Positions 53,967-62,087 of a stretch of DNA of 64,000 bases are shown one piece after another. Below the pieces are notes generated by a model. It ran no database searches, had not been told where the DNA came from, and worked only from the letters and a program-made list of their open reading frames with translations. The DNA is taken from positions 568,191 to 632,190 of the forward strand of contig NZ_LMEE01000002.1 of the NCBI RefSeq assembly GCF_001425305.1, read 5' to 3'. The stretch's first letter is position 1; each line of letters starts with the position of its first letter. Position numbers and translations under genes: made by a program. The stretch is from Phenylobacterium sp. Root1290. Its GTDB lineage: Bacteria > Pseudomonadota > Alphaproteobacteria > Caulobacterales > Caulobacteraceae.

Positions 53967-54406
53967 CGCCTCAGGTCGTGATCTACACGGACGGCGCCTG
54001 CTCGGGAAATCCCGGCCCCGGCGGCTGGGGCGCGGTGATGAACTCCGGCGAACACGTCAAGGAGATCTGCGGCGGCGAGCCCGACAGCACCAACAACCGC
54101 ATGGAGCTGATGGCCGCCATCCAGGCCTTGGAAGCCCTCAAGAAGCCCTGCAAGGTCGAGCTCCACACCGACAGCACCTACGTGATGAAGGGCATCTCGG
54201 AGTGGATCCACGGCTGGAAGAAGCGCGGCTGGAAGACGGCCGACAACAAGCCCGTCAAGAATGACGACCTCTGGCGGCGGCTGGACACCGCCCGCGGCCG
54301 CCACGACGTCACCTGGAAGTGGGTCAAGGGCCATGCCGGCCACGAGCTCAACGAGCGGGCCGACGCGCTGGCGCGCAAGGGGCTGGAGCAAGCCCGCAAG
54401 GCTTGA
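53963..54406 (+). CDS. rnhA: Ribonuclease HI
   Basis: A 147-aa RNase H with the DEDD set: Asp10 ([17 protein letters not shown]), Glu ([10 protein letters not shown]), Asp ([11 protein letters not shown]) and Asp ([11 protein letters not shown]), plus the basic handle region [16 protein letters not shown]. It degrades RNA in RNA-DNA hybrids, as at Okazaki primers and R-loops. It starts at GTG 53963, coupled to thrB by a 4-base overlap. The ispH-thrB-rnhA order is common in alphaproteobacteria. Confidence 0.95.
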   Translation: MTPQVVIYTDGACSGNPGPGGWGAVMNSGEHVKEICGGEPDSTNNRMELMAAIQALEALKKPCKVELHTDSTYVMKGISEWIHGWKKRGWKTADNKPVKNDDLWRRLDTARGRHDVTWKWVKGHAGHELNERADALARKGLEQARKA

Positions 54407-54407
54407 C

Positions 54408-54423
54408 CGTTCAAGTTCGAACG
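54408..54423. promoter_or_regulatory. Small palindrome upstream of the MarR gene
   Basis: CGTTC and GAACG, 6 bases apart, with an internal TTCGAA, directly after the rnhA stop and 37 bases before the chosen MarR start. A MarR autoregulatory operator is a plausible reading. Confidence 0.4.
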
Positions 54424-54459
54424 ACAACCATGTTCGAGCCTGAAGAACGGGAGGCCGCC

Positions 54460-54939
54460 ATGGCCCCTACCCTGCAAGACCGGCCCGACGTCGCGGTGTT
54501 CAGCGAGATCGGCGTCATCGAGCACCTGATCCGCCAGTCGGTGGTTCGCCACCTGCCGTCCGGCATGACCTTCGCGCATTTCGAACTGCTGCAGCACTTC
54601 GTGCGCAACGGCGACGGCCAGACCCCCGCCGAACTGGCGCGTGAGATGATGCTGTCCAAGGCCGCGCTCACCAATATCCTTCAGAAGATGAGCGAGCTTG
54701 GCCTCGTGGTCGTGCTGGCCGACGTCGCCGACGGCCGCAAGAAGCGCGTGCGGCTGAGCCGGACCGGCCTGGAGCGCCACGCCGAGGTGCTCAAGGCCAT
54801 GAAGTGGAAGATGGACCTGCTGCGCGAGGGCTTCACCGACGCCGAGTTTCGCCAGGCGCTGCCGTTCCTGCGCAACCTCCGGGTCTTCCTGGAAGAGGTC
54901 AGCGCCGGGCCCGCACCCGAAGCCTCGATCCGCCCGTAA
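54460..54939 (+). CDS. MarR-family transcriptional regulator
   Basis: A 159-aa winged-helix regulator: FAHFELLQHFVRNG, then TPAELAREMMLSKAALTNILQKM as the DNA-recognition helix pair, and ADVADGRKKRVRLSRTG as the wing. ATG 54460 is chosen because GGGAGG lies 5 bases upstream; ATG 54430, 10 codons earlier, is the alternative. A short palindrome precedes it. The 3' end overlaps the converging NfeD-like gene by 41 bases. Ligand and target are unknown. Confidence 0.88.
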   Translation: MAPTLQDRPDVAVFSEIGVIEHLIRQSVVRHLPSGMTFAHFELLQHFVRNGDGQTPAELAREMMLSKAALTNILQKMSELGLVVVLADVADGRKKRVRLSRTGLERHAEVLKAMKWKMDLLREGFTDAEFRQALPFLRNLRVFLEEVSAGPAPEASIRP

Positions 54940-55357
54940 GCCCGACCACCTCGACAATCGCTTCCAGCTCCAGCGGCGCGCCGTCGTCCGACTCCGCCGC
55001 CCATTCCTTGCCGTCGATCAGCACTCGGCCCGCGCCGTGGACAAAGGCGGCCGAGACACGCCCCTCGTGCCCGACCAGCCGCGCGATGTTGTCGTTGATG
55101 TCCGCCGCCGGATGCCGCTCGCGCGGCCAGAAGCGCCGGGCGACCAGGGTGGTCACGATCGTCAGCCCCGCGAACAGGCCGATCTCCAGGACAGCATTGC
55201 GGGTGAACAGGCTGATCACCGCCACCACAGCCGCGCAGGCGGCCGGCCACAGCAGCCAGCCGGAGCCGAAGGCGATCTCAACCGCCAGCACCGCCGCGCC
55301 GATGGCCGCCCAGACCCAGAAGCCGTGGGCGCTGTAGAACTCGACCAACGGGGCCAT
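54899..55357 (-). CDS. NfeD-like membrane protein
   Basis: A 152-aa protein with two or three hydrophobic helices (about 12-70) followed by an OB-fold C-terminal domain (LVGHEGRVSAAFVHGAGRVLIDGKEWAAES), the standard short NfeD layout. NfeD proteins partner with SPFH/stomatin proteins in membrane microdomains, and the SPFH gene lies immediately upstream, 4 bases away. It therefore very likely forms an operon with it. Confidence 0.92.
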   Translation of the reverse strand: MAPLVEFYSAHGFWVWAAIGAAVLAVEIAFGSGWLLWPAACAAVVAVISLFTRNAVLEIGLFAGLTIVTTLVARRFWPRERHPAADINDNIARLVGHEGRVSAAFVHGAGRVLIDGKEWAAESDDGAPLELEAIVEVVGLTGGSRLRVRARR

Positions 55358-55361
55358 CGGA

Positions 55362-56333
55362 TCAGGCTCCGGTGGGCGGGACGGCGCTGCGCGGCGCGCG
55401 CGGCGGGGCCGGACGCGGCGGCGGGTCGTCGTTTCGGATGGTCTTCACCAGCTCGCCGACGCCGGCCAGCGAGCCGACCAGGGCCGACATCTCGGCCGGC
55501 ACGATGACCGTCTTCTGCTGCGGGCTGTCCGCCAGCTTGGCGAAGGCCTCGACGTACTTCTGGGCGACGAAGTAGTTGATGGCGTTGACGTCGCCGCGGG
55601 CGATCGCTTCCGACACCATGGCCGTCGCCTTGGCTTCCGCCTCGGCCTCGCGTTCGCGCGCCTCGGCGTCGCGATAGGCCGCTTCCCGGCGGCCTTCGGC
55701 CTCCAGGATGGCGGCCTGCTTGGCCCCTTCGGCCCGCGCGATGGCGGCCGACTTCTCGCCGTCAGCCTCGGTGATGACCGCGCGGCGCTCGCGCTCGGCC
55801 TTCATCTGGCGGGCCATGGCGTTGGTGATGTCCGGACCGGGCATCAGGTCCTTGATCTCGATCCGCGCCACCTTGACCCCCCAGGGGCCGGTGGCCGCGT
55901 CGATCACGTGCAGCAGGCGGGTGTTGATCTGGTCGCGCTGCGACAGCACCTCGTCCAGCTCCATGGAGCCGACCACCGTGCGCAGGTTGGTCATCGCCAG
56001 CTGGGCGATGGCGTAGTTGAGGTTGTCGACGCGGTAGGCCGCGGCCGCGGCGTCCATCACCTGGATGAAGACGATGCCGTCCACCTTCACCACCGCATTG
56101 TCCTTGGTGATCACCTCCTGCTGGGGCACGTCCAGGACCTGCTCCATCATGTTCACCTTGCGGCCGATGCCCTCGACGAACGGCGTCAGGAAGCTGATCC
56201 CCGGCGGCAGGGTGCGGGTGTAGCGGCCGAAACGCTCCACCGTGAACTCACGGCCCTGCGGGACGATCTTGATGGCCCCGAACAGGATCACCAGCGCCAG
56301 CACCAGCAGGACGACGACCGCGGTCAATTCCAT
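55362..56333 (-). CDS. SPFH/band-7 (stomatin, QmcA-like) protein
   Basis: A 323-aa protein with an N-terminal membrane helix (ELTAVVVLLVLALVILF) and the SPFH domain: VPQGREFTVERFGRYTRTLPPGISFLTPF, DVPQQEVITKDNAVVKVDGIV. A coiled coil (MKAERERRAVITEADGEKSAAIARAEGAKQAAILEAEGRREAAYRDA) and an AFAKLADSPQQKTVIVPAEM tail follow. It resembles QmcA/paraslipin. The ribosome site GGGGAGG supports ATG 56333. Expected to assemble membrane scaffolds together with NfeD. Confidence 0.93.
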   Translation of the reverse strand: MELTAVVVLLVLALVILFGAIKIVPQGREFTVERFGRYTRTLPPGISFLTPFVEGIGRKVNMMEQVLDVPQQEVITKDNAVVKVDGIVFIQVMDAAAAAYRVDNLNYAIAQLAMTNLRTVVGSMELDEVLSQRDQINTRLLHVIDAATGPWGVKVARIEIKDLMPGPDITNAMARQMKAERERRAVITEADGEKSAAIARAEGAKQAAILEAEGRREAAYRDAEAREREAEAEAKATAMVSEAIARGDVNAINYFVAQKYVEAFAKLADSPQQKTVIVPAEMSALVGSLAGVGELVKTIRNDDPPPRPAPPRAPRSAVPPTGA

Positions 56334-56362
56334 GACAACCTCCCCGAGAACAGGCCGCCACC

Positions 56363-56794
56363 CTAACGCGGAGGAGGCTCCGCCGTCACGCCCTCCTCTT
56401 CGGGCGTCGGCTGCATGACCCCGCTGCGGTACTTGGCGTGGGCCAGCGTCGTCGAAAGCTCGCGCCCGCGGGCGGCCATCAGGCCCTGGGCCCGGCGCAC
56501 GCCGTCGTCGCAGCCCTGATAAAGCCGCCTGGCCTCGGCGAACCCGGCGTTGAAGCTGTCGCGCATCTTGGTCTCCAGCTCCGGCTCGGCCTGCTCGGCC
56601 TCCACCAGCCGCGACATGCGCGAGCGCCAGTACTGGTCGTCCGCGCCTTCGCAGGCCTGGCGAAGGGCATGGCTCTCGCCCAGCACGCGGGTCAGGTCGA
56701 CCAGGGTCTGGCGCATCTCGACGGGGCGTTCCTGGGCCGACGCCGCCACGGCGGGGACCAGCAGGAGGGATGCGAACAGAAGGACACGGCGCAT
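56363..56794 (-). CDS. TIGR02301-like exported protein
   Basis: A 143-aa protein with a signal peptide (cleavage near ASAQ). The mature domain LVDLTRVLGESHALRQACEG, with WRSRMSRLVEAE and FNAGFAEARRLYQGC, matches the alphaproteobacterial TIGR02301 family of unknown function. The two Cys probably form a disulfide. ATG 56794 is used rather than GTG 56803. It is 29 bases upstream of the SPFH gene on the same strand and divergent from the YbjN-like gene. Confidence 0.78.
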   Translation of the reverse strand: MRRVLLFASLLLVPAVAASAQERPVEMRQTLVDLTRVLGESHALRQACEGADDQYWRSRMSRLVEAEQAEPELETKMRDSFNAGFAEARRLYQGCDDGVRRAQGLMAARGRELSTTLAHAKYRSGVMQPTPEEEGVTAEPPPR

Positions 56795-56881
56795 GGGCCG
56801 CACTTAAATCCGCTCGCACCGGCTTGTCACCAGCGGGCCTGAGACGATAGCCCTCGCCCTCCACGCCGGAGCCAAGACCCC

Positions 56882-57424
56882 ATGCGCGCCATCGCCGTCA
56901 TCCTCGCCCTCGCCACGGCGTCGCCCGCGCTCGCCGCCGAACCGGCCAAGCCTGCGCCCAAGCCGGCCGCCAAGCCGGCTCCGAAACCGGCGTCCGGCGG
57001 CGCCTTCGATGCGCGCGATCCCGCCGCCTTGGTCGCCCTGCTGGCCTCGATGGACGCCAAGGCGACGATCGCCGGTTCGGGCAATGGCGTCGTGGTGCTG
57101 GACATCGCCACGCCGGGCGGCAAGTTCGGCGCCCAGTTCGTGGACTGCGACGCCAAGGGCAAGGCCTGCGGGATGGTCGCCTTCTCCACCGCCTTCGATC
57201 GGCGCGGGCCGAACCTTCAGCAGATCAACGTCTTCAACCGCACCCAGGTCGCCTGCCGCGGCTACCTGACCGACGACGGCCGCTCGAACGTGATGTACGG
57301 CGCCTTGCTCACGGCCCGGATGTCGTCGGCCGAGATGAAGCAGCACCTGGGCGTCTGGCAGGGCTGCCTCTCGACCTTCGGCCGCTTCAACCGAGAGCCG
57401 CAGGCCTACGCCCCCGGCGCCTAG
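56882..57424 (+). CDS. Exported YbjN-domain-like protein
   Basis: A 180-aa protein with a signal peptide (residues 1-18, PALA-AE) and a Pro/Lys/Ala linker (KPAPKPAAKPAPKPA). The folded part, from about residue 42, reads LVALLASMDAKATIAGSGNGVVVLDI and QQINVFNRTQVACRGYL; I take it as a YbjN-like domain, a weak match. Cys pairs (FVDCDAKGKACG) suggest a disulfide. It overlaps the converging LysR gene by 4 bases. No function is known. Confidence 0.7.
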   Translation: MRAIAVILALATASPALAAEPAKPAPKPAAKPAPKPASGGAFDARDPAALVALLASMDAKATIAGSGNGVVVLDIATPGGKFGAQFVDCDAKGKACGMVAFSTAFDRRGPNLQQINVFNRTQVACRGYLTDDGRSNVMYGALLTARMSSAEMKQHLGVWQGCLSTFGRFNREPQAYAPGA

Positions 57425-58338
57425 AGGCCCGTCTCCCACGGCGCGGCCGCCAGCCGTTCGGCCAGGAAGTCCATCAGCACCTTGACCCGCACCGGCCGCA
57501 GCCGGCCCGGCGGGCTGACGATGTGCAAGGCCGGGTTGGGCGGGCGCCAGTCGCACATCGCCGTCTCCAGAGCCCCGTCCTTCAGGTCGCGCCAGCAAAT
57601 GAACTCGGGCTGCAGCGCCACGCCGAGGCCGGCGCGCAGCGAAGGGCTCAGGCTCTCGGAGCTGTTGACCCGCATCGGGCCGGCCACCGTCACGCTCTGC
57701 TCGTCGCCCGCCGCATTGGTGAACCGCCACAGGTCGGGGTTCTCGACATTGGTGTAGGTCAGGCAGCGATGCTGCATCAGGTCGCGCGGGTGCTCGGGCT
57801 TGCCGAAGGCCTCGAAATAGCGGGGCGAGCCGACCAGCATGACCCGCATGTCGCAGAGCTTGCGCGCCAGCAGCGAGGAGTCCTGCAGTTGGGCGATCCG
57901 CACCGCTAGGTCGTAGCCCTCGGCCACCAGGTCGACCTTGTGGTCGGCGAGGTTCACGTCAAGCGTCACCTCCGGATAGCGCGCCAGGAAGTCGGGCAGG
58001 ATGTCGGCCATGTGCAGCAGGCCGAACGACACCGGCGCGGCCAGCCGCACGACGCCGCGCGGGATCGCCGACTGCGCCGCGGTCTCGGCCTCCACCGCCT
58101 CGCCCTCCGAGAGGATGCGGTTTGCGCGCTCCAGTGCGTTGCGCCCGCTCTCGGTCAGCGACAGCCGCCGCGATGTCCGGTGGAACAGGCTGGAGCCCAG
58201 GCGCGCTTCCAATCGGCTGACCGCCTTGGAGACGGTGGCCTTGGACAGTTCCAGCTCGTCGGCCGCGCGGGCGAACGAACCGGTCTCGGCGACCCGGGCG
58301 AAGATCGCCCAGGCTTCAAAATCAGGGAGTTTTGCCAT
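57421..58338 (-). CDS. LysR-family transcriptional regulator
   Basis: A 305-aa regulator: N-terminal HTH (FEAWAIFARVAETGSFARAADELELSKATVSKAVSRLEARLG) and a two-lobe effector-binding domain. This resembles the CrgA/DmlR group, several members of which sit next to and regulate redox genes. It is divergent from pirin, with a 112-base control region containing a 19-base palindrome 9 bases from its own start. It probably regulates itself and the pirin gene. Confidence 0.92.
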   Translation of the reverse strand: MAKLPDFEAWAIFARVAETGSFARAADELELSKATVSKAVSRLEARLGSSLFHRTSRRLSLTESGRNALERANRILSEGEAVEAETAAQSAIPRGVVRLAAPVSFGLLHMADILPDFLARYPEVTLDVNLADHKVDLVAEGYDLAVRIAQLQDSSLLARKLCDMRVMLVGSPRYFEAFGKPEHPRDLMQHRCLTYTNVENPDLWRFTNAAGDEQSVTVAGPMRVNSSESLSPSLRAGLGVALQPEFICWRDLKDGALETAMCDWRPPNPALHIVSPPGRLRPVRVKVLMDFLAERLAAAPWETGL

Positions 58339-58346
58339 GACGTTTT

Positions 58347-58365
58347 TGGAAACAATCTGTTTCCA
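58347..58365. promoter_or_regulatory. Palindromic LysR-type operator between lysR and pirin
   Basis: Perfect arms TGGAAAC (58347-58353) and GTTTCCA (58359-58365) around AATCT. The position between divergent genes, close to the regulator start, is usual for LysR autoregulation sites; the sequence does not follow T-N11-A exactly. Confidence 0.65.
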
Positions 58366-58450
58366 TCGTTTCTATTTCTAATTCCGGGGAGATCGCTACC
58401 TTTTTCTCGAACGGACGGCCCAAGCAGACCCGTCCCCCGGAGCTACGAAG

Positions 58451-59149
58451 ATGATCGACATCCGACCCTTCAACACCCTCGGCGGCGCCAACCACGGCTG
58501 GCTCGACGCCAAGCATCACTTTTCGTTCGCCGAGTACCACGATCCGAAGCGGATGAGCTGGGGCGCCCTGCGCGTCTGGAACGACGACAAGATCGCTCCG
58601 AACTCCGGCTTCCCGCCGCACCCGCACGCGAACATGGAGATCATCACCTACGTTCGCACCGGGGCGATCACCCACCAGGACAGCCTGGGCAACCAGGGCC
58701 GGACCGAGGCGGGCGACGTGCAGGTGATGAGCGCCGGCTCGGGCATCCGTCACGCCGAGTACAACGTCGAGAACGAAGACACGACGCTGTTCCAGATCTG
58801 GATCCTGCCGACCAAGGCCGGCGGCGAGCCCTCCTGGGGCGCCAAGCCCTTCCCCAAGGGCGACCGCTCCGGGAAGTTCGTGACCTTGGCCAGCGGCATC
58901 GACGGCGATGAAGGCGCCTTGCCGATCCGCGCCGACGGCCGGGTGTCCGGCGCCACGCTGAAGGCTGGTGAAACCACCGAGTACCAGCTTGGCGAAGGCC
59001 GCTACGCCTACCTCGTGCCCGCCACCGGCGCGATCGAGGTCAACGGCGTGAAGGCCAACGCCCGCGATGGCCTGGCCATCCGCGACGAAGCGACGATCCG
59101 CGTCACGGCCCTGGAGGACGCCGAACTCGTCCTCGTCGACGCCGCCTGA
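58451..59149 (+). CDS. Pirin-family protein (possible quercetin 2,3-dioxygenase-like)
   Basis: A 232-aa double-cupin. The N-terminal cupin has the metal-binding set PHPHANMEIITYV, HQDSLGN and SAGSGIRHAEYN (three His and one Glu). The C-terminal half (EYQLGEGRYAYLVPATG) lacks ligands, as in the one-metal pirins such as YhhW. Some members have quercetinase activity, others respond to oxidative stress. Divergent from the LysR gene and followed by an array of hairpins and wrbA, which together suggest a redox/quinone function. Confidence 0.92.
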   Translation: MIDIRPFNTLGGANHGWLDAKHHFSFAEYHDPKRMSWGALRVWNDDKIAPNSGFPPHPHANMEIITYVRTGAITHQDSLGNQGRTEAGDVQVMSAGSGIRHAEYNVENEDTTLFQIWILPTKAGGEPSWGAKPFPKGDRSGKFVTLASGIDGDEGALPIRADGRVSGATLKAGETTEYQLGEGRYAYLVPATGAIEVNGVKANARDGLAIRDEATIRVTALEDAELVLVDAA

Positions 59150-59154
59150 CCCCC

Positions 59155-59180
59155 GAGCGAAGTCCGATTGGACTTCGCTC
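59155..59180 (+). other. First hairpin after pirin
   Basis: Perfect 11-base arms (GAGCGAAGTCC and GGACTTCGCTC) and a GATT loop, 5 bases after the pirin stop, without a T-run. Two more hairpins follow before wrbA. Confidence 0.65.
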
Positions 59181-59194
59181 AACCCTACGAAAAC

Positions 59195-59234
59195 TAGAGG
59201 CTTTCCTCGCCGGAACGGCGCGGAAGCCTCTAGC
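59195..59234. other. Second hairpin between pirin and wrbA
   Basis: CTAGAGGCTT (59195-59204) pairs with AAGCCTCTAG (59225-59234), with a further inner stem around CGCCGGAACGGCG. The perfect outer arms make it an obvious cruciform. There is no T-run. Confidence 0.6.
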
Positions 59235-59275
59235 GGCCCGGACGCCGCCCCCCGCGTCCGGGCCGCCCCTTTTTC
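59234..59275 (+). terminator. Strong Rho-independent terminator between pirin and wrbA
   Basis: A perfect 13-base stem (GCGGCCCGGACGC with GCGTCCGGGCCGC), an 8-base loop, then CCCTTTTT. It ends 25 bases before the wrbA start, so wrbA must be transcribed from within or after the hairpin, or through read-through. Confidence 0.85.
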
Positions 59276-59299
59276 TCACACCGAATGCCAGGAACCCCG

Positions 59300-59899
59300 A
59301 TGACCAAAGTCCTCGTGCTCTACCACTCGACCTACGGCCACATCGAAACCATGGCCAAGGCGGTCGCCGAAGGCGCCCGCGAGGCCGGCGCGACCGTCGA
59401 CATCAAGCGCGTCCCGGAAACCGTTTCCGACGAGCTCGCCAAGGCTTCGGGCTACAAGCTCGACCAGGAGGCGCCGGTCGCCACGGTCGATGACCTGGCG
59501 AACTACGACGCCATCATCGTCGGGGTCGGCACCCGCTACGGCCGCATGGCCTCGCAGATGGCGGCGTTCTGGGATCAGACCGGCGGGCTGTGGGCCAAGG
59601 GCGCCCTGGTCGGCAAGGTCGGCGGCGTCTTCACCTCCACCGCCACCCAGCACGGCGGCCAGGAGACGACGATCATCTCAACCATCACCCAGCTGCTGCA
59701 CCACGGCATGGTCATCGTCGGCCTGCCCTACGCCTGGGCCGGGCAGATGAAGCTGGACGAGATCACCGGCGGCAGCCCCTACGGCGCCTCGACCATCACG
59801 GCTGGGGACGGCTCGCGCCAGCCCAGCGCCAACGAACTGGACGGCGCGCGCTTCCAAGGCCGCCACCTGGCCCAGATTGCGGCCAAGGTCGCAGCGTAA
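59300..59899 (+). CDS. wrbA: NAD(P)H:quinone oxidoreductase WrbA
   Basis: A 199-aa flavodoxin-like FMN enzyme that reduces quinones by two electrons. [19 protein letters not shown] is the phosphate-binding loop, [24 protein letters not shown] is the WrbA-specific insertion, and [12 protein letters not shown] follows. The length matches E. coli WrbA (198 aa). ATG 59300 is chosen, with AGGAA 6 bases upstream; the in-frame ATG at 59285 lacks a site. Its pairing with LysR and pirin is seen in many bacteria. Confidence 0.95.
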   Translation: MTKVLVLYHSTYGHIETMAKAVAEGAREAGATVDIKRVPETVSDELAKASGYKLDQEAPVATVDDLANYDAIIVGVGTRYGRMASQMAAFWDQTGGLWAKGALVGKVGGVFTSTATQHGGQETTIISTITQLLHHGMVIVGLPYAWAGQMKLDEITGGSPYGASTITAGDGSRQPSANELDGARFQGRHLAQIAAKVAA

Positions 59900-59946
59900 G
59901 GTCCAGTACGCAGGCGGAAGGCGCACACCCCTTCCGCCGCAACGCC

Positions 59947-59982
59947 GAGCCCGTCCCCGCCAGCCCCGGGGGCGGGCTCTTT
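59947..59982 (+). terminator. Terminator after wrbA
   Basis: A 12-base stem (GAGCCCGTCCCC with GGGGGCGGGCTC, one wobble) and a 9-base loop, followed only by TTTG. A shorter hairpin at 59913-59938 (GGCGGAAGG/CCTTCCGCC) precedes it. It stands 47 bases after the wrbA stop. Confidence 0.65.
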
Positions 59983-59987
59983 GCTGT

Positions 59988-60965
59988 CTAGGCCGGCACG
60001 CCGGCGCGCAGCTTGGCCGTGCGGTCGATCGCCGCCTCGGCTTCCTTGATCAGGTTGGCGACGATCGTGGCCGCCGGCAGCACCTCGTGCACGCCGCCCG
60101 CCGACTGGCCCATGGCGAAGCACGAGCGGTCGGGGTCCAGGCCCTCGATCTGGCCGCCGATGCCGCCCATCACGCCCTCGCGGGTCGACAGCATCGCCTG
60201 CATCGGGAAGGGTTGGATGTCCTGCGGGCGGGTCTCCCACTCCTCGACATAGGGGTTCTTCTTCACGCGCATCGGCTTGCCGGAGTAGGAGCGCGTGCGC
60301 ACCGTGTCCTCGTCGGCCGCCTCAAGGATCGCCTGGCGATAGAGCTCGCCGGCATGCGCCTCCTGCGAGGCGATGAACCGCGTACCCATCCAGACGCCGG
60401 TCGCACCCAGGGTCAGGGACGCGGCCAGGCCCCGGCCGTCATAGAGGCCGCCGGCCGCCACCACCGGGATCTTCACCGCCTCGACCGCCTGGGCCACCAG
60501 CGGCATGGTGCCGACCAGGCCCGTGTGCCCGCCGCCCTCGCCGCCCTGGCAGATCACAGCGTCGCAGCCGGCCTGCTCGGCCTTCACCGCGTGCTTCACC
60601 GCCCCGCAGACGACCATGACCTTGAGGCCGGCCTTCTTGAGCTTCTCCATGATCGGCATCGGCACGCCGAGACCGGCGACGAAGGACGAGGCGCCCTCCT
60701 CGATGATGATCTCCACAGAGGCGGTCAGGCTCTCCGGGCTGGCGGCCAGCAGGTCGACGCCGAACGGCTTGTCGGTCAGGCTTTTGACCTTGCGCATCTC
60801 GTCGCGGATGAAGTCGGGCGTGCGGCCGGCCATGCCCAGCACGCCATAGCCGCCGGCGTTGGACACCGCGGCCACCAGTTCGGCGTAGGAGACGCCGCCC
60901 ATCCCGGCCAGCATGATCGGGTGCTTCACACCCAGCAGATCGCACAGCGGAGTATGCAGGCTCAT
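59988..60965 (-). CDS. Nitronate monooxygenase (2-nitropropane dioxygenase family)
   Basis: A 325-aa FMN-binding TIM barrel. PIMLAGMGGVSYAELVAAVSNAGGYGVLG is the N-terminal family signature, CQGGEGGGHTG contains the catalytic His, and VVAAGGLYDGRGLAASLTLGATGVWMGTRF is the phosphate-binding end. Members oxidise nitroalkanes or propionate-3-nitronate. It converges with wrbA, from which it is separated by two hairpins. The start at 60965 is supported by the AGGA before the ATG. Confidence 0.92.
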   Translation of the reverse strand: MSLHTPLCDLLGVKHPIMLAGMGGVSYAELVAAVSNAGGYGVLGMAGRTPDFIRDEMRKVKSLTDKPFGVDLLAASPESLTASVEIIIEEGASSFVAGLGVPMPIMEKLKKAGLKVMVVCGAVKHAVKAEQAGCDAVICQGGEGGGHTGLVGTMPLVAQAVEAVKIPVVAAGGLYDGRGLAASLTLGATGVWMGTRFIASQEAHAGELYRQAILEAADEDTVRTRSYSGKPMRVKKNPYVEEWETRPQDIQPFPMQAMLSTREGVMGGIGGQIEGLDPDRSCFAMGQSAGGVHEVLPAATIVANLIKEAEAAIDRTAKLRAGVPA

Positions 60966-61058
60966 CGAAATCCTCCCGAATTTTATGGTCGGGAGGATGG
61001 CGCCAGGCGGGCGCCAAGGAAACTATGACCCGACGTCATTCATCGTCGCCGCCGAGGT

Positions 61059-61161
61059 GTCATCCCGGTTTGCGCGTCAGGATGCGGCTCGGCCGCGCCC
61101 TTCCATCGTGATCGGGCGGCAATGGGTCCCGGTCTTCGCCTCACGGCGAAACCGGGATGAC
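61059..61161. repeat. Palindromic intergenic repeat, family B copy 5 (shortened)
   Basis: Arms GTCATCCCGGTTTGCG and CGAAACCGGGATGAC, with ATGGGTCCCGGTCTTCG on the right side. The centre has lost about 30 bases relative to the other copies. It lies between the nitronate monooxygenase and the SDR genes, both on the minus strand. Confidence 0.85.
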
Positions 61162-61173
61162 AGCCATTGTAGA

Positions 61174-61956
61174 TCAGAAGATCGCGTAGCCGCCGTCGAT
61201 CAGCACCGAGTCCCCGGTGTGGAAGGCCGAGGCGTCGGAAGCGAAGTAGACCGCCATGCCGCCGAAATCGGCCGGCTTGCCCCAGCGCCGCATCGGCACG
61301 CGCTTGATGACGCTGTCGTTGAACTTGTCGTTGTCCTGTGCGCCGGCGGTCATGTCGGTGGCGATCCAGCCGGGCAGGATGCAGTTGGCCCGCACGCCAT
61401 AGCGCGCGTGCTCCACCGCGATCGCCCGGATCATCGGGATCAGCGCGCCCTTGGTGGCCGCATACGCCTCGTTGCGCGCCGCCCCGTCCAGGGCCGAGAG
61501 CGAGGAGATCGCCACCAGCGAGCCGCCATGGTCGCCCTGCCCCGAGCGCTCGACCATGTGCTTGCAGGCCTCGCGGAAGGTGAAGAACACGCCGTCCAGA
61601 TTGACCGACAGCACCTTGCGATAGGTGGCGGTGTCGAACTCGGCGAACGACTTGGCGCCGCCGCCGATGCCGGCGTTGGCGACCACAGTGTCGACCCGGC
61701 CCATCTTGCTGACCGCCTCGACCATGCCCGCGCGCACGGCTTCCTCGTCGGCGACATTGACCACCTGGGTCAGCACGCGCACGCCGGTGGCCTTCAGCTT
61801 CTCGGCCGCATCGACGTTCTTCTGGGCGTTCGAGCCCCAGATGACGATGTCGGCCCCGGCCTGGGCCATGGCCTCGACCATGCCGAAGCCGATGCCGCCG
61901 TTGCCGCCGGTGACCAGCGCCACCTTGCCGGTCAGGTCGAATGGTTTGTAGGCCAC
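61174..61956 (-). CDS. SDR oxidoreductase
   Basis: A 260-aa classical short-chain dehydrogenase: TGGNGGIG near residue 17, NAGIGGG, SLVAISSLSALDGAARNEAYAATKGAL with Ser, Tyr and Lys, and the closing SVLIDGGYAIF. The closest remembered types are FabG-like and glucose/ribitol dehydrogenases. The usual NAD(P) discrimination loop reads GSNAQKN, suggesting NADP (inference). It is on the minus strand, divergent from a GST gene with 131 bases between. Confidence 0.9.
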   Translation of the reverse strand: MAYKPFDLTGKVALVTGGNGGIGFGMVEAMAQAGADIVIWGSNAQKNVDAAEKLKATGVRVLTQVVNVADEEAVRAGMVEAVSKMGRVDTVVANAGIGGGAKSFAEFDTATYRKVLSVNLDGVFFTFREACKHMVERSGQGDHGGSLVAISSLSALDGAARNEAYAATKGALIPMIRAIAVEHARYGVRANCILPGWIATDMTAGAQDNDKFNDSVIKRVPMRRWGKPADFGGMAVYFASDASAFHTGDSVLIDGGYAIF

Positions 61957-62087
61957 GAGCGCCTCCCTCGTTTTTCAAACGTTTGTTGGGCCACAAGGAG
62001 CGGCCTTCCGCGGGGGCCGTCAAGGCGCCCCTGTTGACTTCCGCGGCGCAAGGACGGCTCGATCATGACGCTGGAGGTAGCCGCGCC

